Assembly (NCBI GenBank): GCA_025201345.1
Contig: JAIXMG010000038.1
Span: 310,001-374,000, forward strand
Reading direction: 5' to 3'
DNA: 64,000 bases
DNA from: Thamnidium elegans
Lineage: Eukaryota > Mucoromycota > Mucoromycetes > Mucorales > Mucoraceae
Shown: positions 10,555-21,399 of the stretch, piece by piece
How the letters are laid out: every line of letters starts with the position of its first letter
How positions within the stretch are numbered: position 1 is the first letter of the stretch
Program-made: the position numbers and the translations under genes
Notes under the pieces: model-generated
What the model was told of the DNA's origin: nothing
Seen by the model: only the letters and a program-made list of their open reading frames with translations
Databases searched by the model: none

Positions 10555-12488
10555 ATGTCTTCCTTTGTTACAACTACACGACATGATACAGAATCTACAT
10601 ATGCTATTGATACTTTCTTTCATGCTTCAAATTACTCTTCACCTAAACAGCAATCGTCAGATTCACATAGTAAAGTAGTGGTTACTTCATCTCCCACCAG
10701 CCAATCAAATTCAATGACATATGATTGTTTACCTCAGCAAGGAACCACTTCAGCAGTTTCTAATATACCTATAGAGAACCTGTCCATTCAACATTCCATT
10801 GCCAATGAGTGGATGTCGCCATTAGGTTATACTGAATATAATCAGCCAGATATGAATTGTAATGCTTTTTTTCTTCTTTTTTTTAACAACAAAATAAATT
10901 GCTCCCCCCTCCCCCAAAAAAAAATTTAATTTTTTTTTTCTATGTGTAGTTTTATTTACCTATAATGAACTAGTGATTGCAAACAAAGACATGTCACCCT
11001 CTACTAAACTAGGGTCATTATCATCTACACCTCCATCTCCTATTACAAAAGATAGTAACCAACAAACACCAGTGAAACCAGCCGAACAGTATCGCCGATT
11101 TTCAATGATGGATATGAATAATGGTAGACCGGATAACGAGACTAATTATTCTTTTATACCCTCTCAACAAAAAGTTGTTGGGTCTTCTCCGTTTATAGAC
11201 TTTCATCATAACCAATCTTTGTTTCAACAACAACATATGATGTCTGTCAATACTTCGTTACAGAAAGAAAGACCTTCAATGCGTGATGTTTTTGCACCGC
11301 AACATCCTACTGTTACAAATGATGATTACTTACAGCAACAACAACAACAACAACAACAGCAACAGCATCATCATTACCAACAGCAGCAAGAGCAGACGGG
11401 TGTATCGTGGAACCAACATGGGCTTTTATCTAGAAGACCAGTATGCACCGCACCCATCAAGGAAGAAGACGATGTTCTAAACCAAGATTTGACAAAGTAC
11501 AATTACATGGTGCAATCCAAAAACTACTGTACACCACCTTCCAATTTCAACCAATCTATGCTTTCATCTTCTACATCGTCACCTCTAAAGAAACATGCCA
11601 AAAAGCGGTCGATTATTGAAGAGGTGCTGCACCAAGACGTAAGCTACAGCATACCATCAGTAGTACCTAGCGTCAGTGAACCTATCCCCACTGCACCGAA
11701 TTGGATGCAGCACCATCGTAAGCGTACCAAATCAATTCGAGATAATAATACACAACAACAAGAGCCTGTTAAAAGTATGTCTAGTTCATCTACAGGATCT
11801 AATAACCTAGATGACGTCCAACATCATCATCTGATGGACGAAAAATATATGATAAATGAAGTTGTACCAGGTTCATCATGCGATAATAATAATGAATTTG
11901 AAATGACGAACGGTGATAATCAGCTATTAGCAGCTATGCCTCGTCGACAAAAGCTGAGATACGAAGGTGATAGTTATACACCAAAATGGGTACGCTATAC
12001 AGGACATTTAAAAGAAGGGTATTGTGATAGTTGCAATCCAGGAAAGTGGTTACAACTAAAAAATAGTGCTTATTGGTAAAGTGTTATATATAAAGGGTTA
12101 TACACATTAAAATTATGTATTAAATTAAAAAGTGTTTTTTTTTCCTGTCCCAGGTACCACAAGCAATTTTACCATGGAATATCGTCGGTGTCTGGAAAAT
12201 CTTTTATGAAACCTTTGGAGCAACGTATGGGAAAAGGTGATATGATCGAGGGACTGTGTCATCAGTGTCATCGATTTGTACCTGCTTGTAATGGTAAAAA
12301 GAAAAACAATTACATGCTGTGGTATAGACACGCTCACAAGGTAAAAAAAAAACCTTGCTTTAAACATTTTTTTTTATGTATGCTCTTAACTAATATCGCT
12401 TTAATAGTGTCATCTCTACGATAAACCAAAATCAACATTAAAGGCAATGAGAAAATTATCTATTACTACTTCATCTATACCAAAATAA
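10555..12488 (+). CDS. Rua1-type C-terminal zinc domain transcription regulator
   Basis: Probable transcription regulator. Exons are 10555-10858, 10950-12075, 12154-12340 and 12408-12488 (565 residues). The first 430 residues are low complexity (Ser, Thr, Asn, Gln) with a poly-Gln/His stretch encoded by CAA/CAG/CAT repeats at about 11332-11398. The C-terminal ~115 residues (from about 438) match the fungal Rua1 C-terminal domain, formerly DUF4451: YCDSCNPGKWLQLKNSAYW...H, then GLCHQCHRFVPAC... and WYRHAHKCH, two zinc-finger-like units. In Ustilago maydis, Rua1 activates glycolipid biosynthesis genes; the target here is unknown. The domain is split by two introns whose joins restore the conserved WYHKQFYHG and AHKCH motifs, which supports the model. 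The start is the first ATG after an oligo-T leader. Confidence 0.82.
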
Positions 12489-12628
12489 TCCCCCCCCCCA
12501 ATTTCTTTTTTTTTCTTTACAAAAAATAAGCATATATCAACCATGTATATGTATATAAAGTTGATTTGATGTACATATATTTATCTTTTTTTTTTTCGCA
12601 CACAACAAAAAAAGAAACACATATTAAA

Positions 12629-12661
<33 letters not shown>

Positions 12662-12862
12662 AAGTACCACATTTAACTATTATATACATGTATATTTGTA
12701 TGACGAAAATGCGCATATAAAAAAGACTTTGAAGCAGGGTCCTACTTTGTAGTTTTATATAAAATAATAAATAATCAGCTTAGGTAATAATCTCGATTAC
12801 GCTAAAAAAAGATGACATTACTCTAATATTTATATGATATCAGTTGATCAAACCGTGCTACT
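12489..12862. other. convergent 3' intergenic region
   Basis: Lies between the stops of the Rua1-type gene (+) and GPI2 (-). It contains a C10 run, T-rich tracts and an (AT)n(AC)n microsatellite at about 12630-12660. No gene seen. Confidence 0.5.
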
Positions 12863-13393
12863 TTAATTTGTTCTCTTTCTATACAGGTTACGTCTAGTTC
12901 TCTGTAAGCGGGGCCGTGCTTCATCCCAAGGTCCGTGGATTTCACTAAAACACAATAAAATAAATACAGAAAAAATAATCTCATTATGCTATTAACTTAC
13001 TTTTTGTACTTTTGAATAAATATTAACCAATAAGGACAGATAAATGTCAAGAAACAGAAGCCTAATATGTATATGAATACGACGGCTTTGGAGATGTGAG
13101 CGAATAAAACAACGCAAGTTAACACCATTGTAATTGTAACACCAATTTGAATCTTTGCACTCAAGACCTTTTTTATGTTTTTAGTACTTCTTTCGTCTTC
13201 TATATAGTATACATACCTTCAAATGCCGTCTAAAGATAGGAAATAATGAAAACCATTCAACTGCAAATGACAGTAATCCAAACACGTCAAGATTAGTGTC
13301 TAGCCTAGAAGCTAATAACACTGACGCAAAAATAGCTGCATTAGTAGATAATGATCCAGGAATTCTAATAAAAAGGGTCCCCCGTGAGTACAA

Positions 13394-13448
<55 letters not shown>

Positions 13449-14138
13449 GCTACACAATTTCCCTTACTTTATACTGTTGGCTTGTGTTGTATAATCATGA
13501 AACAAAACGTTAGCTAAAAAGCAGCACACAGTTAGTGCCCAAATGGTATCATCACTTGTTTGACTTGTTAGAGTTTTTAATATAGGTGATAAACCTAATA
13601 AAGTAATGAAAAAAAAGAAGGCACTTTTTGCAACTCTTTGACCTACAAAAAGAAAAAAAAGGTGAGAGAATTTTTTTTTTCTTTCTTTCTTTCCTTACGC
13701 TTAAATTCATAATTGCTTCTTATCTTTAATACAATTAAATCCCAAAAGATATAACCTAAACCAGTTAATAAGGAACCTGTCCATATCAAATGATTACCAG
13801 AGAGTGAATGTACTTGTAAATAGATGAAAATGGCGATAAATATAACGACACTGCTAATATGTTGAGTAATTACACCTGATTCGTATACCATTGTCCAATA
13901 ATCGTATGATCGTACATTGACTTTTTTTTTTTTTTAAAAAAAAAGTAACATGTGAATAACTTGTTTAATACAACTGCTGTAAATATTTACCGTTTCTTTG
14001 TAATTCATCTAGAAAAGTACCATCAACATAGTTGTCAGGATAGTTTTGCTTTACCCATAATAACTTTTGCCATGGCGGGTTACTGGAACTGTGTTGGTAT
14101 TCTGGACTATGAAACGAACGAGCAGTTGTGGTATACAT
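12863..14138 (-). CDS. GPI2: GPI-GlcNAc transferase subunit GPI2 (PIG-C)
   Basis: Subunit of the ER membrane complex that transfers N-acetylglucosamine to phosphatidylinositol, the first step of GPI-anchor synthesis. Six exons on the minus strand: 14138-13991, 13920-13699, 13642-13468, 13364-13217, 13167-13001 and 12944-12863; 313 residues, close to the usual ~300. Family landmarks appear in order: PWQKLLWVKQNYPDNYVD at the N-terminus, YDYWTMVYESGVITQ, LSPILKTLTSQTSDDTIWAL, PGSLSTNAAIFASVLLASRL, and IHGPWDEA near the C-terminus. Most of the protein is hydrophobic membrane segments. Intron 3 contains an A45 tract. Intron 4 is only 49 bp with a TACTAAAAAC branch-site-like sequence. The frame is continuous across every proposed junction. 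Confidence 0.92.
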
Positions 14139-14238
14139 TTGAAAAAAAGAGAGTTTTTTTACCTGCGACTTTTTTGATCAAATAGGATTTCAGTACCCGC
14201 TTTTATTTGAGGCTATTTCCAGTAGGTCCTCTCGTAAC

Positions 14239-14772
14239 ATGAGTCAGAATGCAAGGTTTAGAAATATCAGAACTCAAGTGAGGTTCAATTCCCTAGTATA
14301 CATTTTCTTAGATGAAGGATTAGCATTGGTAGAAATAAATTACCAAAGCCAATTAAAACAATTTAATATTTACACCATCAAACGTCAACGTCTCATAACT
14401 GTACCGGAGGAAAATATCCTGACAAACTTTACCATTGTAATGCATAACTGTATTGCTTCAGAAATAACACCAGTTATTAAAGCTGTATCCAAAAAGCTTG
14501 ATGATTTGAAACAAAAATCTCTGAACGACAAAAGACTACCTATAGGGATACTTACGGACGCAGCAAAGGCATCCGCCTGCTTATCCAGTGTATTAACCAA
14601 GTATTTGGATGATCTCATCCCTATTATAAATATCATTTTATGGCATCGATACGCCAAAAAACATTTTGATAATATAGCAGAATCAATTTTATCAAAAAAT
14701 GTTGATATAACTGAACCACCGCCCTGCAGAAAATCAAAAACAATTGGTGAAAGTTATGTTCTACAAGCATAA
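14239..14772 (+). CDS. hypothetical protein, 177 aa
   Basis: An uninterrupted 178-codon frame starting 100 bp from the divergent GPI2 start. It is mixed alpha/beta in appearance, with no membrane segment, signal peptide or motif I recognise. The segment around residues 65-140 is rich in Lys, Leu and Ala and could form helices. The DNA just downstream (14903-15600) carries coding-like fragments in other frames, so this may be the 5' part of a decayed gene. A selected gene is not proven. Confidence 0.4.
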   Translation: MSQNARFRNIRTQVRFNSLVYIFLDEGLALVEINYQSQLKQFNIYTIKRQRLITVPEENILTNFTIVMHNCIASEITPVIKAVSKKLDDLKQKSLNDKRLPIGILTDAAKASACLSSVLTKYLDDLIPIINIILWHRYAKKHFDNIAESILSKNVDITEPPPCRKSKTIGESYVLQA

Positions 14773-15795
14773 ATAAGATTACCCGAAGCGATCTTCCTGT
14801 TAATATAAGGATCATACTTACGGATAACTATAAGAAACCGTATCACAAACTTCTGATTGTATTGCGTATTTTTTTAACATACTTATGTTTAAATAAGGTA
14901 GTTTAGTCTCTAAAGATGGAAAATCGACGTATGATCTTACAGTAGATCTTTCAAAAATACTCCCGGAAGGGTTTATTTATATTGATATACAGAATCTAGG
15001 ACCCGCTCTTCTATCAAGCTCAACATTCAACACATAATGTACTAACGAAATCAATATCCTCTTTGATGAACCTCACTTGTTTATGATTCACTCTTTTTTT
15101 TTTTCTTTTTTTTTTTTTTTTGGTACCAGAGATCGAACGGACAGCTCGATGGAAAAATATACAGTAAAAGACTCTCTTTTTCAATCTTTATATAGATAGA
15201 GATACGCGTAAATAGGATACTCAACTATCAAGTGTGGATATGGGTATCGCTCGTAATACTTATGCTACGAACTTAAAAAGCATGTGATATAAAAAGAAAC
15301 TATTCGATACAATGCTTCATCATCTATTAGACGTACTTTTACTTGTACACTTAGCACCAAAGAATGAGAAACATTACAGAGAGATGAAAGCTAAGAAGAA
15401 ACTTGCTGCTGAAAGACAACAAAACAAGGATGAAGAAAAAATGGTTACTAGAAATTGAATGAGAAACTTGATCCGAGAAAAATACAAGAAGCTTAAAAAA
15501 TACCAGGCGAAATCAGATAAAATGAAAATTAATGCCTCACAAGAGAGAATAGTTTTTTTCAGGCGTAAGTGACTTGAACATTCTGCTTTTGAAAAATCAT
15601 ACTTGCTTTAATAAGGAATGCTTTGCTCATCCCCGCTCGTATTGTTTCTACTTACCACTGGTTTTCAAATCAAACGGGAACGATGCATCTTGTCGTGAAG
15701 CTATCTAATCTAATAAGGCATCCAGTATGAGATCTAGCTTGATCAATCCAGCCTGTTAGATCTGCAGTCAAATGTCGGTTCGGGAACTATTACAG
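14773..15795 (+). other. intergenic DNA with coding-like fragments
   Basis: Two fragments read like protein. One at 14903-15038 contains KDGKSTYDLTVDLSKILPEGFIYIDI. Another is a Lys/Glu-rich helical ORF from ATG 15312 to about 15459, continued in another frame to about 15570. They do not join by obvious splice sites. A T17 tract lies near 15104-15121. The right edge (about 15730-15795) resembles a decayed terminal repeat facing the Fanzor A repeat. Confidence 0.35.
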
Positions 15796-15797
15796 TA

Positions 15798-15838
15798 CAG
15801 TCGTTCCCGCTACCAATTTAAGGATCTAGTGAAAAAAA
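15798..15838 (+). repeat. left terminal repeat of Fanzor locus A
   Basis: Starts CAGTCGTTCC directly after TA (15796-15797). It matches the left end of Fanzor element B (45424-45464) through the CAGTCGTTCC core, an AATTTRAGGAT core and TAGTGAAA. The partner right repeat was not found after 18576, so that end is deleted or too diverged. Confidence 0.72.
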
Positions 15839-16253
15839 AAACGATCTACTGTATTTTCACAGGTTATTAAGAAAGAGTAAGCGAATATTTGGGAAAGTTT
15901 AAATACAATTACTGAGAAAAATTCAGGATATTTTTGGAAATCTTTTTTGTATAAGTAGCATATAAAAAGAGACATATTATTTTAAAAGTTAAATGTACAG
16001 TAGCGTATTTCCTTCTTCATTGTGACTCTTCACTCCGTTTATCCTAAGACTGTGATATGACTCTTCTAATTTCTGAGGGTTTTTGTCCGTTGGATAAAAA
16101 GTTGTGTTTTTAAGATGTGATGCATATTGAGCGTTGGTATTTTTCTTCTATAGAAGAGAGATTGGTACATAAATCTTTTACTGAAATATAATTGAGATAA
16201 ACCCTAATACAAATAGAGTTTCTTTTATGAGTATATTAAAAGTATAAGAATCA

Positions 16254-18576
16254 TTGTTATTTAGGATATTTAGGAGAAATAAAATATACATCATTTATAT
16301 AAATGTGATGTTATCATATATCAAGTTACATAAAATTATATACACCAATAATATTATCTACGTATTAATCAGATCTCTTTCTTATTATAAACAACTATAT
16401 AAATTAAAAACAATTGTGTGCAAACAAGCTTTTACGTATTGTGATACACTGGGACACGCAAGTATGGCCAACAAAGTCTGTCGTCGTCATGAAGAGCATT
16501 TGTGAAAACCAAAAAAATCTCGTTTTGTTATTAAAACAAGTAAAAATACTATTAATCTGGATAATAATGAAGGCAATGCTTCATTTTGTGTAGCTGATCA
16601 AAAAGCTATATCGCATTGCAGAGATGTTACTTCCACCACTTCTTTATTTGTAAATTTCTTTATTCTTGAACTCTTAAGTGCGGGTATGCCAATTCCTCCG
16701 TTGACACATATATTTCTTTATGACTTTGCTTCCCTTGTAATGAATCTCGGATCTAAAGCTTTGCCACATGTAGTAGAAATTTTTAATCGTTTTACAGAGA
16801 TGCTGGGTGATACTTATATTCCTGAAAGGTTTTATTCTCAAGGATTTACTACTGTCGTTACTGGTATTATTAGAAGCTACACAGCGCTAATTCATAATCA
16901 TGTTGCCGATAACTACAAGAAGAGGTCTTTAAGACATTTTTTTACATGTTTATCTTCAACAAATTTCGGATTTCGCATTCCTTGCTCGATGGCTCATAAA
17001 CGAGAACTAGTCGAACAGATATTTGCTAGTATTTCAAACTATACTAGTATTAGTTATAAAGAATCTATGAATCTTACTGAACCTCAAAAGGCGATTATAA
17101 TTAGACTGAAAAATGAAAGCGCACGTTTGATGGGTCCATTACCATTAACCACAACTAATGTTGGAGCTAGACCTCATTTATACCTACCTTGGTTATATCA
17201 TGTCCTACAAAGAATGGAACAAGTTGATTCTATTAAAGAACCTGTACCGGAAAAGAAGGTGAATAAAGGGCTCATACACAGAAAAGTAAAAGAGCTAGTA
17301 AGATTGGTAGATCTTCCAAGAAAATTTCGAAAAACCTTAGAACATCACGTACACTGATCCTAGAGGGGCTCGCTTTTTTATAATTATTCCTTTATATAGC
17401 ATGTAAATGCGTCATATTCCTATTAATCGACCGGCGCTAGCAAAATTATTGCAGAATCATGGAATTGCCAATATACCAAAAAAAAAAAAAAGAAGTATGC
17501 CACAGCTATGCTGGGAGGCTTTTGATATGACTAAGGTTGGATTTAAATCTTTTGGCCAGCTAAATAGTTCTGATAACAGAAAAGGATTTAGGGGTGTACT
17601 TCGTACTAATGGTGTTGATCTTGAATTTATTTGTGCTAGGCCCGTTCCTGCTAACTCTTTATCGCTTACACCATCCGATGTTTCTTTAAAGGTTGACTTA
17701 TCTTCAGCAACTGTATGGGGAGTAGATCCAGGTTTGCGAGATGCGTTTGTCGCTGTTGATGGTAATCATCAGGAAAGGCATAAAATAAGAACAACTACAA
17801 CTGCTGAATATTATCAACTTGCCGGTTTTAATAAAGCTACAATTACTCGAGGGAAGATTGGGTAGAGGTGATGCTGAGGAAAGAGCTATAATTTCCGCTA
17901 CGCCATCCTTAAAGACTAGCTCTTTAAATCTGTTTAATGCTGCTGCAATATATATATTTAATAATTTTGTTAATATAACTCAATATTATGACCGTGATTT
18001 AAAATTCAACAAGCTTAAATTTCGTAGCTTATTAAAAAGCAGCAAACACTCTCAGAAATATCCAAACGTTTAATAACTGGCAGTAGAAAGTATGATCCTA
18101 CCAGACATATGGTGATTGAAGATAGTAACAAGAAGTGGAAGCAGCTTTCTCTTGGAGATGGGCCAGAAGAATCAAACAAACCTGTTGTACTTGCTTTTGG
18201 CGCTGCCATGTTTGGTAACTTGAGAGGAAACGTACCTGCTCCTACCAAAGTCGTTAAAGACTCTCTCATTAAATTTGCTCGCGAAAGAAACAAAAAAGTA
18301 CCAACTTATGTTGTAATGATTGATGAATATCTGACTTCACAAATATGCCCTAGATGCCAAACCAGAACAACCTCGAACGAAAAAAATAGCTCCGGCTTAA
18401 AAATACACCCTGTACTCAAATGCTCTACTTGTGATACACGGTGGAATAGAGGCCATATGGCTAGTATGAATATTCGTTCCGTTTTTCTTTATATAGCTCA
18501 AAATAACAACAATCGCCCAAAAGTCTTTAGGCGGACATACTCCCTCATCTTAACTTATATCCTTTATAACATTTAG
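16254..18576 (+). pseudogene. Fanzor-like (eukaryotic TnpB) RNA-guided nuclease, decayed copy A
   Basis: Remnant of a Fanzor/OMEGA nuclease. In order: a knuckle-like CDTLGHASMANKVC (about 16440-16481), an N-terminal domain with SLFVNFFILELLSAGMP, a long helical part (16686-17357), YTDPRGARFF (17353-17382), the RuvC-I motif WGVDPG (about 17716), RuvC-II with the Glu in VMIDEYLTSQICPRC (about 18316), and a zinc ribbon CPRC...CSTC before WNRGHMASMNI. The expected third acidic residue (WNRD) is Gly here. The frame is broken by TGA 16503-16505, a shift near 17340, TAA 17404-17406, and shifts near 17850 and 18048. Homology to locus B along the whole length supports the call. Catalytic activity is very unlikely. 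Confidence 0.8.
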
Positions 18577-18903
18577 ATAACCCTAATTTACTTTTGGTAA
18601 GTTCTTTTTTTCTCTTTTTTTCTTTTGGAACTGTTTACTAACATATTTTTATATCAAATTCTGTATCCAAATTTCCTCAATAACTATATTTATCTTTCCT
18701 CAAAAACACTACCTAACTTTTCCCCAAAAATTTACTTATTTTTTCTCAATATCCTATGAAAATAAAGTATATCCTTTATACTCTTAAAAAAGAAAAGTGT
18801 AATTGAATCCCCGCCACAACAAAAAAAAACACCGTCTTTTTAACGCTTTTTTTATTTCTCTTTTTTATTTATTATATTATATTACACTTATTCTTAATAC
18901 TTA
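18577..18903. other. intergenic region before the kinase gene
   Basis: T- and CT-rich DNA. No clear right terminal repeat for Fanzor A; GGAACTGTTTA near 18626 is at best a weak match. It should hold the promoter of the downstream kinase. Confidence 0.4.
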
Positions 18904-19937
18904 ATGTCCTACTTAATTACACTTCGAGATACAGTTTATGCACTTACTTCATGCTGCTTTCCTAATCCAACCATCCACATTAATAAAAAGAATTTCAAAG
19001 TGATTAATTTGCTTGGAGAAGGGTAAATGTAAAAAAAAAAAATAAAAAAAAAATAAAAAAACAAAACGGATGAGACAACAGATACTAATGTTTTGATTGA
19101 CTTAGTGGTTATTCGTTTGTATATTTAGTTAAAGATGAGTCTAGTCAACAATTATACGCTTTAAAAAAGATACGTTGTCCATTAGGAGAACAAACCATAT
19201 CGGACACTATGCATGAAGTAGAAATGTATCGATTATTTCAAAGTGAATATATCATCAAGATTTTGGTAAGAAAAAAAAAGAAAAGAAAAGAAAAGGGAGA
19301 ACTTATAACTAAAGAGAGCATATATATAGGATACTAGCGTATTGACGGATAGAGATGGTACAAAGACAATGTACATGTTTTTACCTTATTATAAAAGAGG
19401 CAATTTACAAGACAACATTAATGCAAATAATATCAACAAGACATTTTTTCCTGAAAAAGACTTGTTACAATTCTTTTTAAAAGTGTGTTATGCTTTAAGA
19501 GTACTTCATACGTATCATTTACCTAGTGTACCAATGACTTGCTCTGAAACATCATCTGCCGATACGACTGATCAAGAATTAGTGCCCTACGGTAAAAAGC
19601 GTTGTTTCATATAAACTACGTCAAAATTTGCTCATACAATTTTTTTTTCTTTTTTGCAGCGCATCGTGACTTGAAACCAGGAAATATACTTATATCTGAT
19701 GATGGTAAAACACCTATTTTAACGGATTTTGGGTCAGTAACGAAAGCTAGAATACCAATCAAAACGAGGCAAGATGGGTTATTACAGCAAGATATAGCTG
19801 CTGAGCATTCTACAATACCTTATCGTGCCCCTGAATTATATGACGTGCAAACTGGTACTATTTTGGATGAAAAAGTGGATATTTGGGTTAGTGCACAAAA
19901 AAAAAAAAAAAGTTATAAATAAGTGCTGTAAAAATAA

Positions 19938-19972
<35 letters not shown>

Positions 19973-20323
19973 ATATAGAGTTTGGGATGTACATTGTATG
20001 CTGCTGCGTACGGACAAAACCCGTTTGAAGCAAGTGTCAATGAAGTGGGAGGATCAATTGCCTTGGCTATTTTAAACGGATATTATAAATTTCCACTAGA
20101 TAAAGAAGATGGTGATCATTATAGTGACCAATTTAAAGAATTTATAAAGTTCTTGTTAGTCATCGATCCAAAAGAAAGACCAGATATTGATACCGTAAGT
20201 ATACACACACACACATATATATATGTGTGTGTGTATATAAAGCAAGTAATATTTTTTTGACCGTACTTATTCATGCGTTTTAAATAGGTAATTGAAAAAC
20301 TTAATTTATTATTACTACAATAA
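18904..20323 (+). CDS. Ser/Thr protein kinase of the NAK family (STK16/Env7-like)
   Basis: Predicted membrane-associated kinase. Exons are 18904-19022, 19106-19265, 19330-19591, 19660-19886, 19979-20194 and 20288-20323; 339 residues, slightly above human STK16 (~305). Visible motifs: glycine loop LGEGGYSFVYLV (from residue 36), ATP-binding Lys in YALKK (residue 60), HRDLKPGN (182-189), DFG (203-205), APE in YRAPELYD, and DIWSLGCTLYA. The GEGG(F/Y)S(Y/F)V loop is characteristic of STK16. Cys-Cys at about 17-18 before the loop could be palmitoylated, as known for STK16 and yeast Env7; this is an inference. A loop of about 20 residues precedes HRD. In yeast, Env7 acts at the vacuole in membrane fusion. 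Confidence 0.9.
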
Positions 20324-20938
20324 ACATTGAAATGAATTTATAAAATCATGCTCTTTACCATATTTGTAATTATTTTTTATTTTTTTTAAAAAAAACAAAT
20401 TAAGGGAAATTGCGGTAGTAAGTTGATTAAGGTAATGTTTTTGATTTATATCTCACGATCCTTATATTCTTTTGGTAGTGCAAGATGTAAAAATCCAAGT
20501 AGTAGTGATAAGGAAAAAAAAAAAGTATGACCTAGACAAGCCGCAAATGGAACAAAGATAGTAATAAAAAAAAAAGAGAGGAAGGGGAAAAGAGGAGTTT
20601 TTTAAAAGACCGACATACTACTTTTTTTGGAACAAGTATCAACAAAATGCCAGAAGGGTCACACTGGGGTGCACACAAAAAATGAACCCAATTGTTTCAG
20701 GTTTATTAAGATTTTCTCCTTCCCCTTAAACTAAAAAGTATCATTATTAGTAAGTGAGTAGAACCATTTGGAATAATATTATGATTTTTATGTAATTTAA
20801 TAACAAACATGTTTATTGGCCTGTGCAGCAAAACATTGATGAGAAACCCATCATTGCACAGCATATATATCTTTTCTTTAATATAAACAATGCTATATAA
20901 TCATTTAGATTTAGACTTGAACCGAGCCCCCCTCCACG

Positions 20939-20973
<35 letters not shown>

Positions 20974-21264
20974 AGTACCAAACTCGCCCTTGTATTCCAT
21001 TAATAATAATTGGTTCATCCATCTTGGCAAATACCAGATCACGTCTGCAACAACAAAAAAGTTACATCTTTCCAGTTTAAGATCATATTATCAATGTTAA
21101 TTATAGCTCATTGGCGTTGAAAGAAAAAAGTAGCTTCTGCTAAAAAAGTGTATCATCTGGTTGAACTTGACGAAGGTTCCACATACATCAGATGATTTTA
21201 GTAATGCTTTTTTTTTAATCTGTAGTTTCAAATAAGTAATAAACGTGTATATATATGCTTAAAT

Positions 21265-21295
<31 letters not shown>

Positions 21296-21399
21296 TACGC
21301 AGTAACGTTATTTTTGGCAATATAAAATGTCCGTTCCCTTTCTATTTTTTTTTTTTTTTTTTTTTTCTTCTTTTTCTTTCTTTTGTACATATAATAATA
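20324..21399. other. intergenic DNA, no gene supported
   Basis: AT-rich with a T31 tract at about 20941-20971 and a (TG)n microsatellite at 21265-21288. On the minus strand, 21020-20980 could be read as the start of a coding exon (MDEPIIINGIQGRVWYC), but it runs into the homopolymer and no convincing continuation was found. Confidence 0.4.

Noticed and set aside
18600..18720. Right terminal repeat of Fanzor A
   Set aside because: GGAACTGTTTA near 18626 resembles the expected GGAAC-N-CTGTA end, but the adjoining AAATTGG block is missing. Too weak to annotate.
20813..21022. Minus-strand ORF starting MDEPIIINGIQGRVWYC
   Set aside because: The first 17 residues look plausible, but the frame then enters a T31/A31 tract. 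No convincing downstream exon or family match was found.
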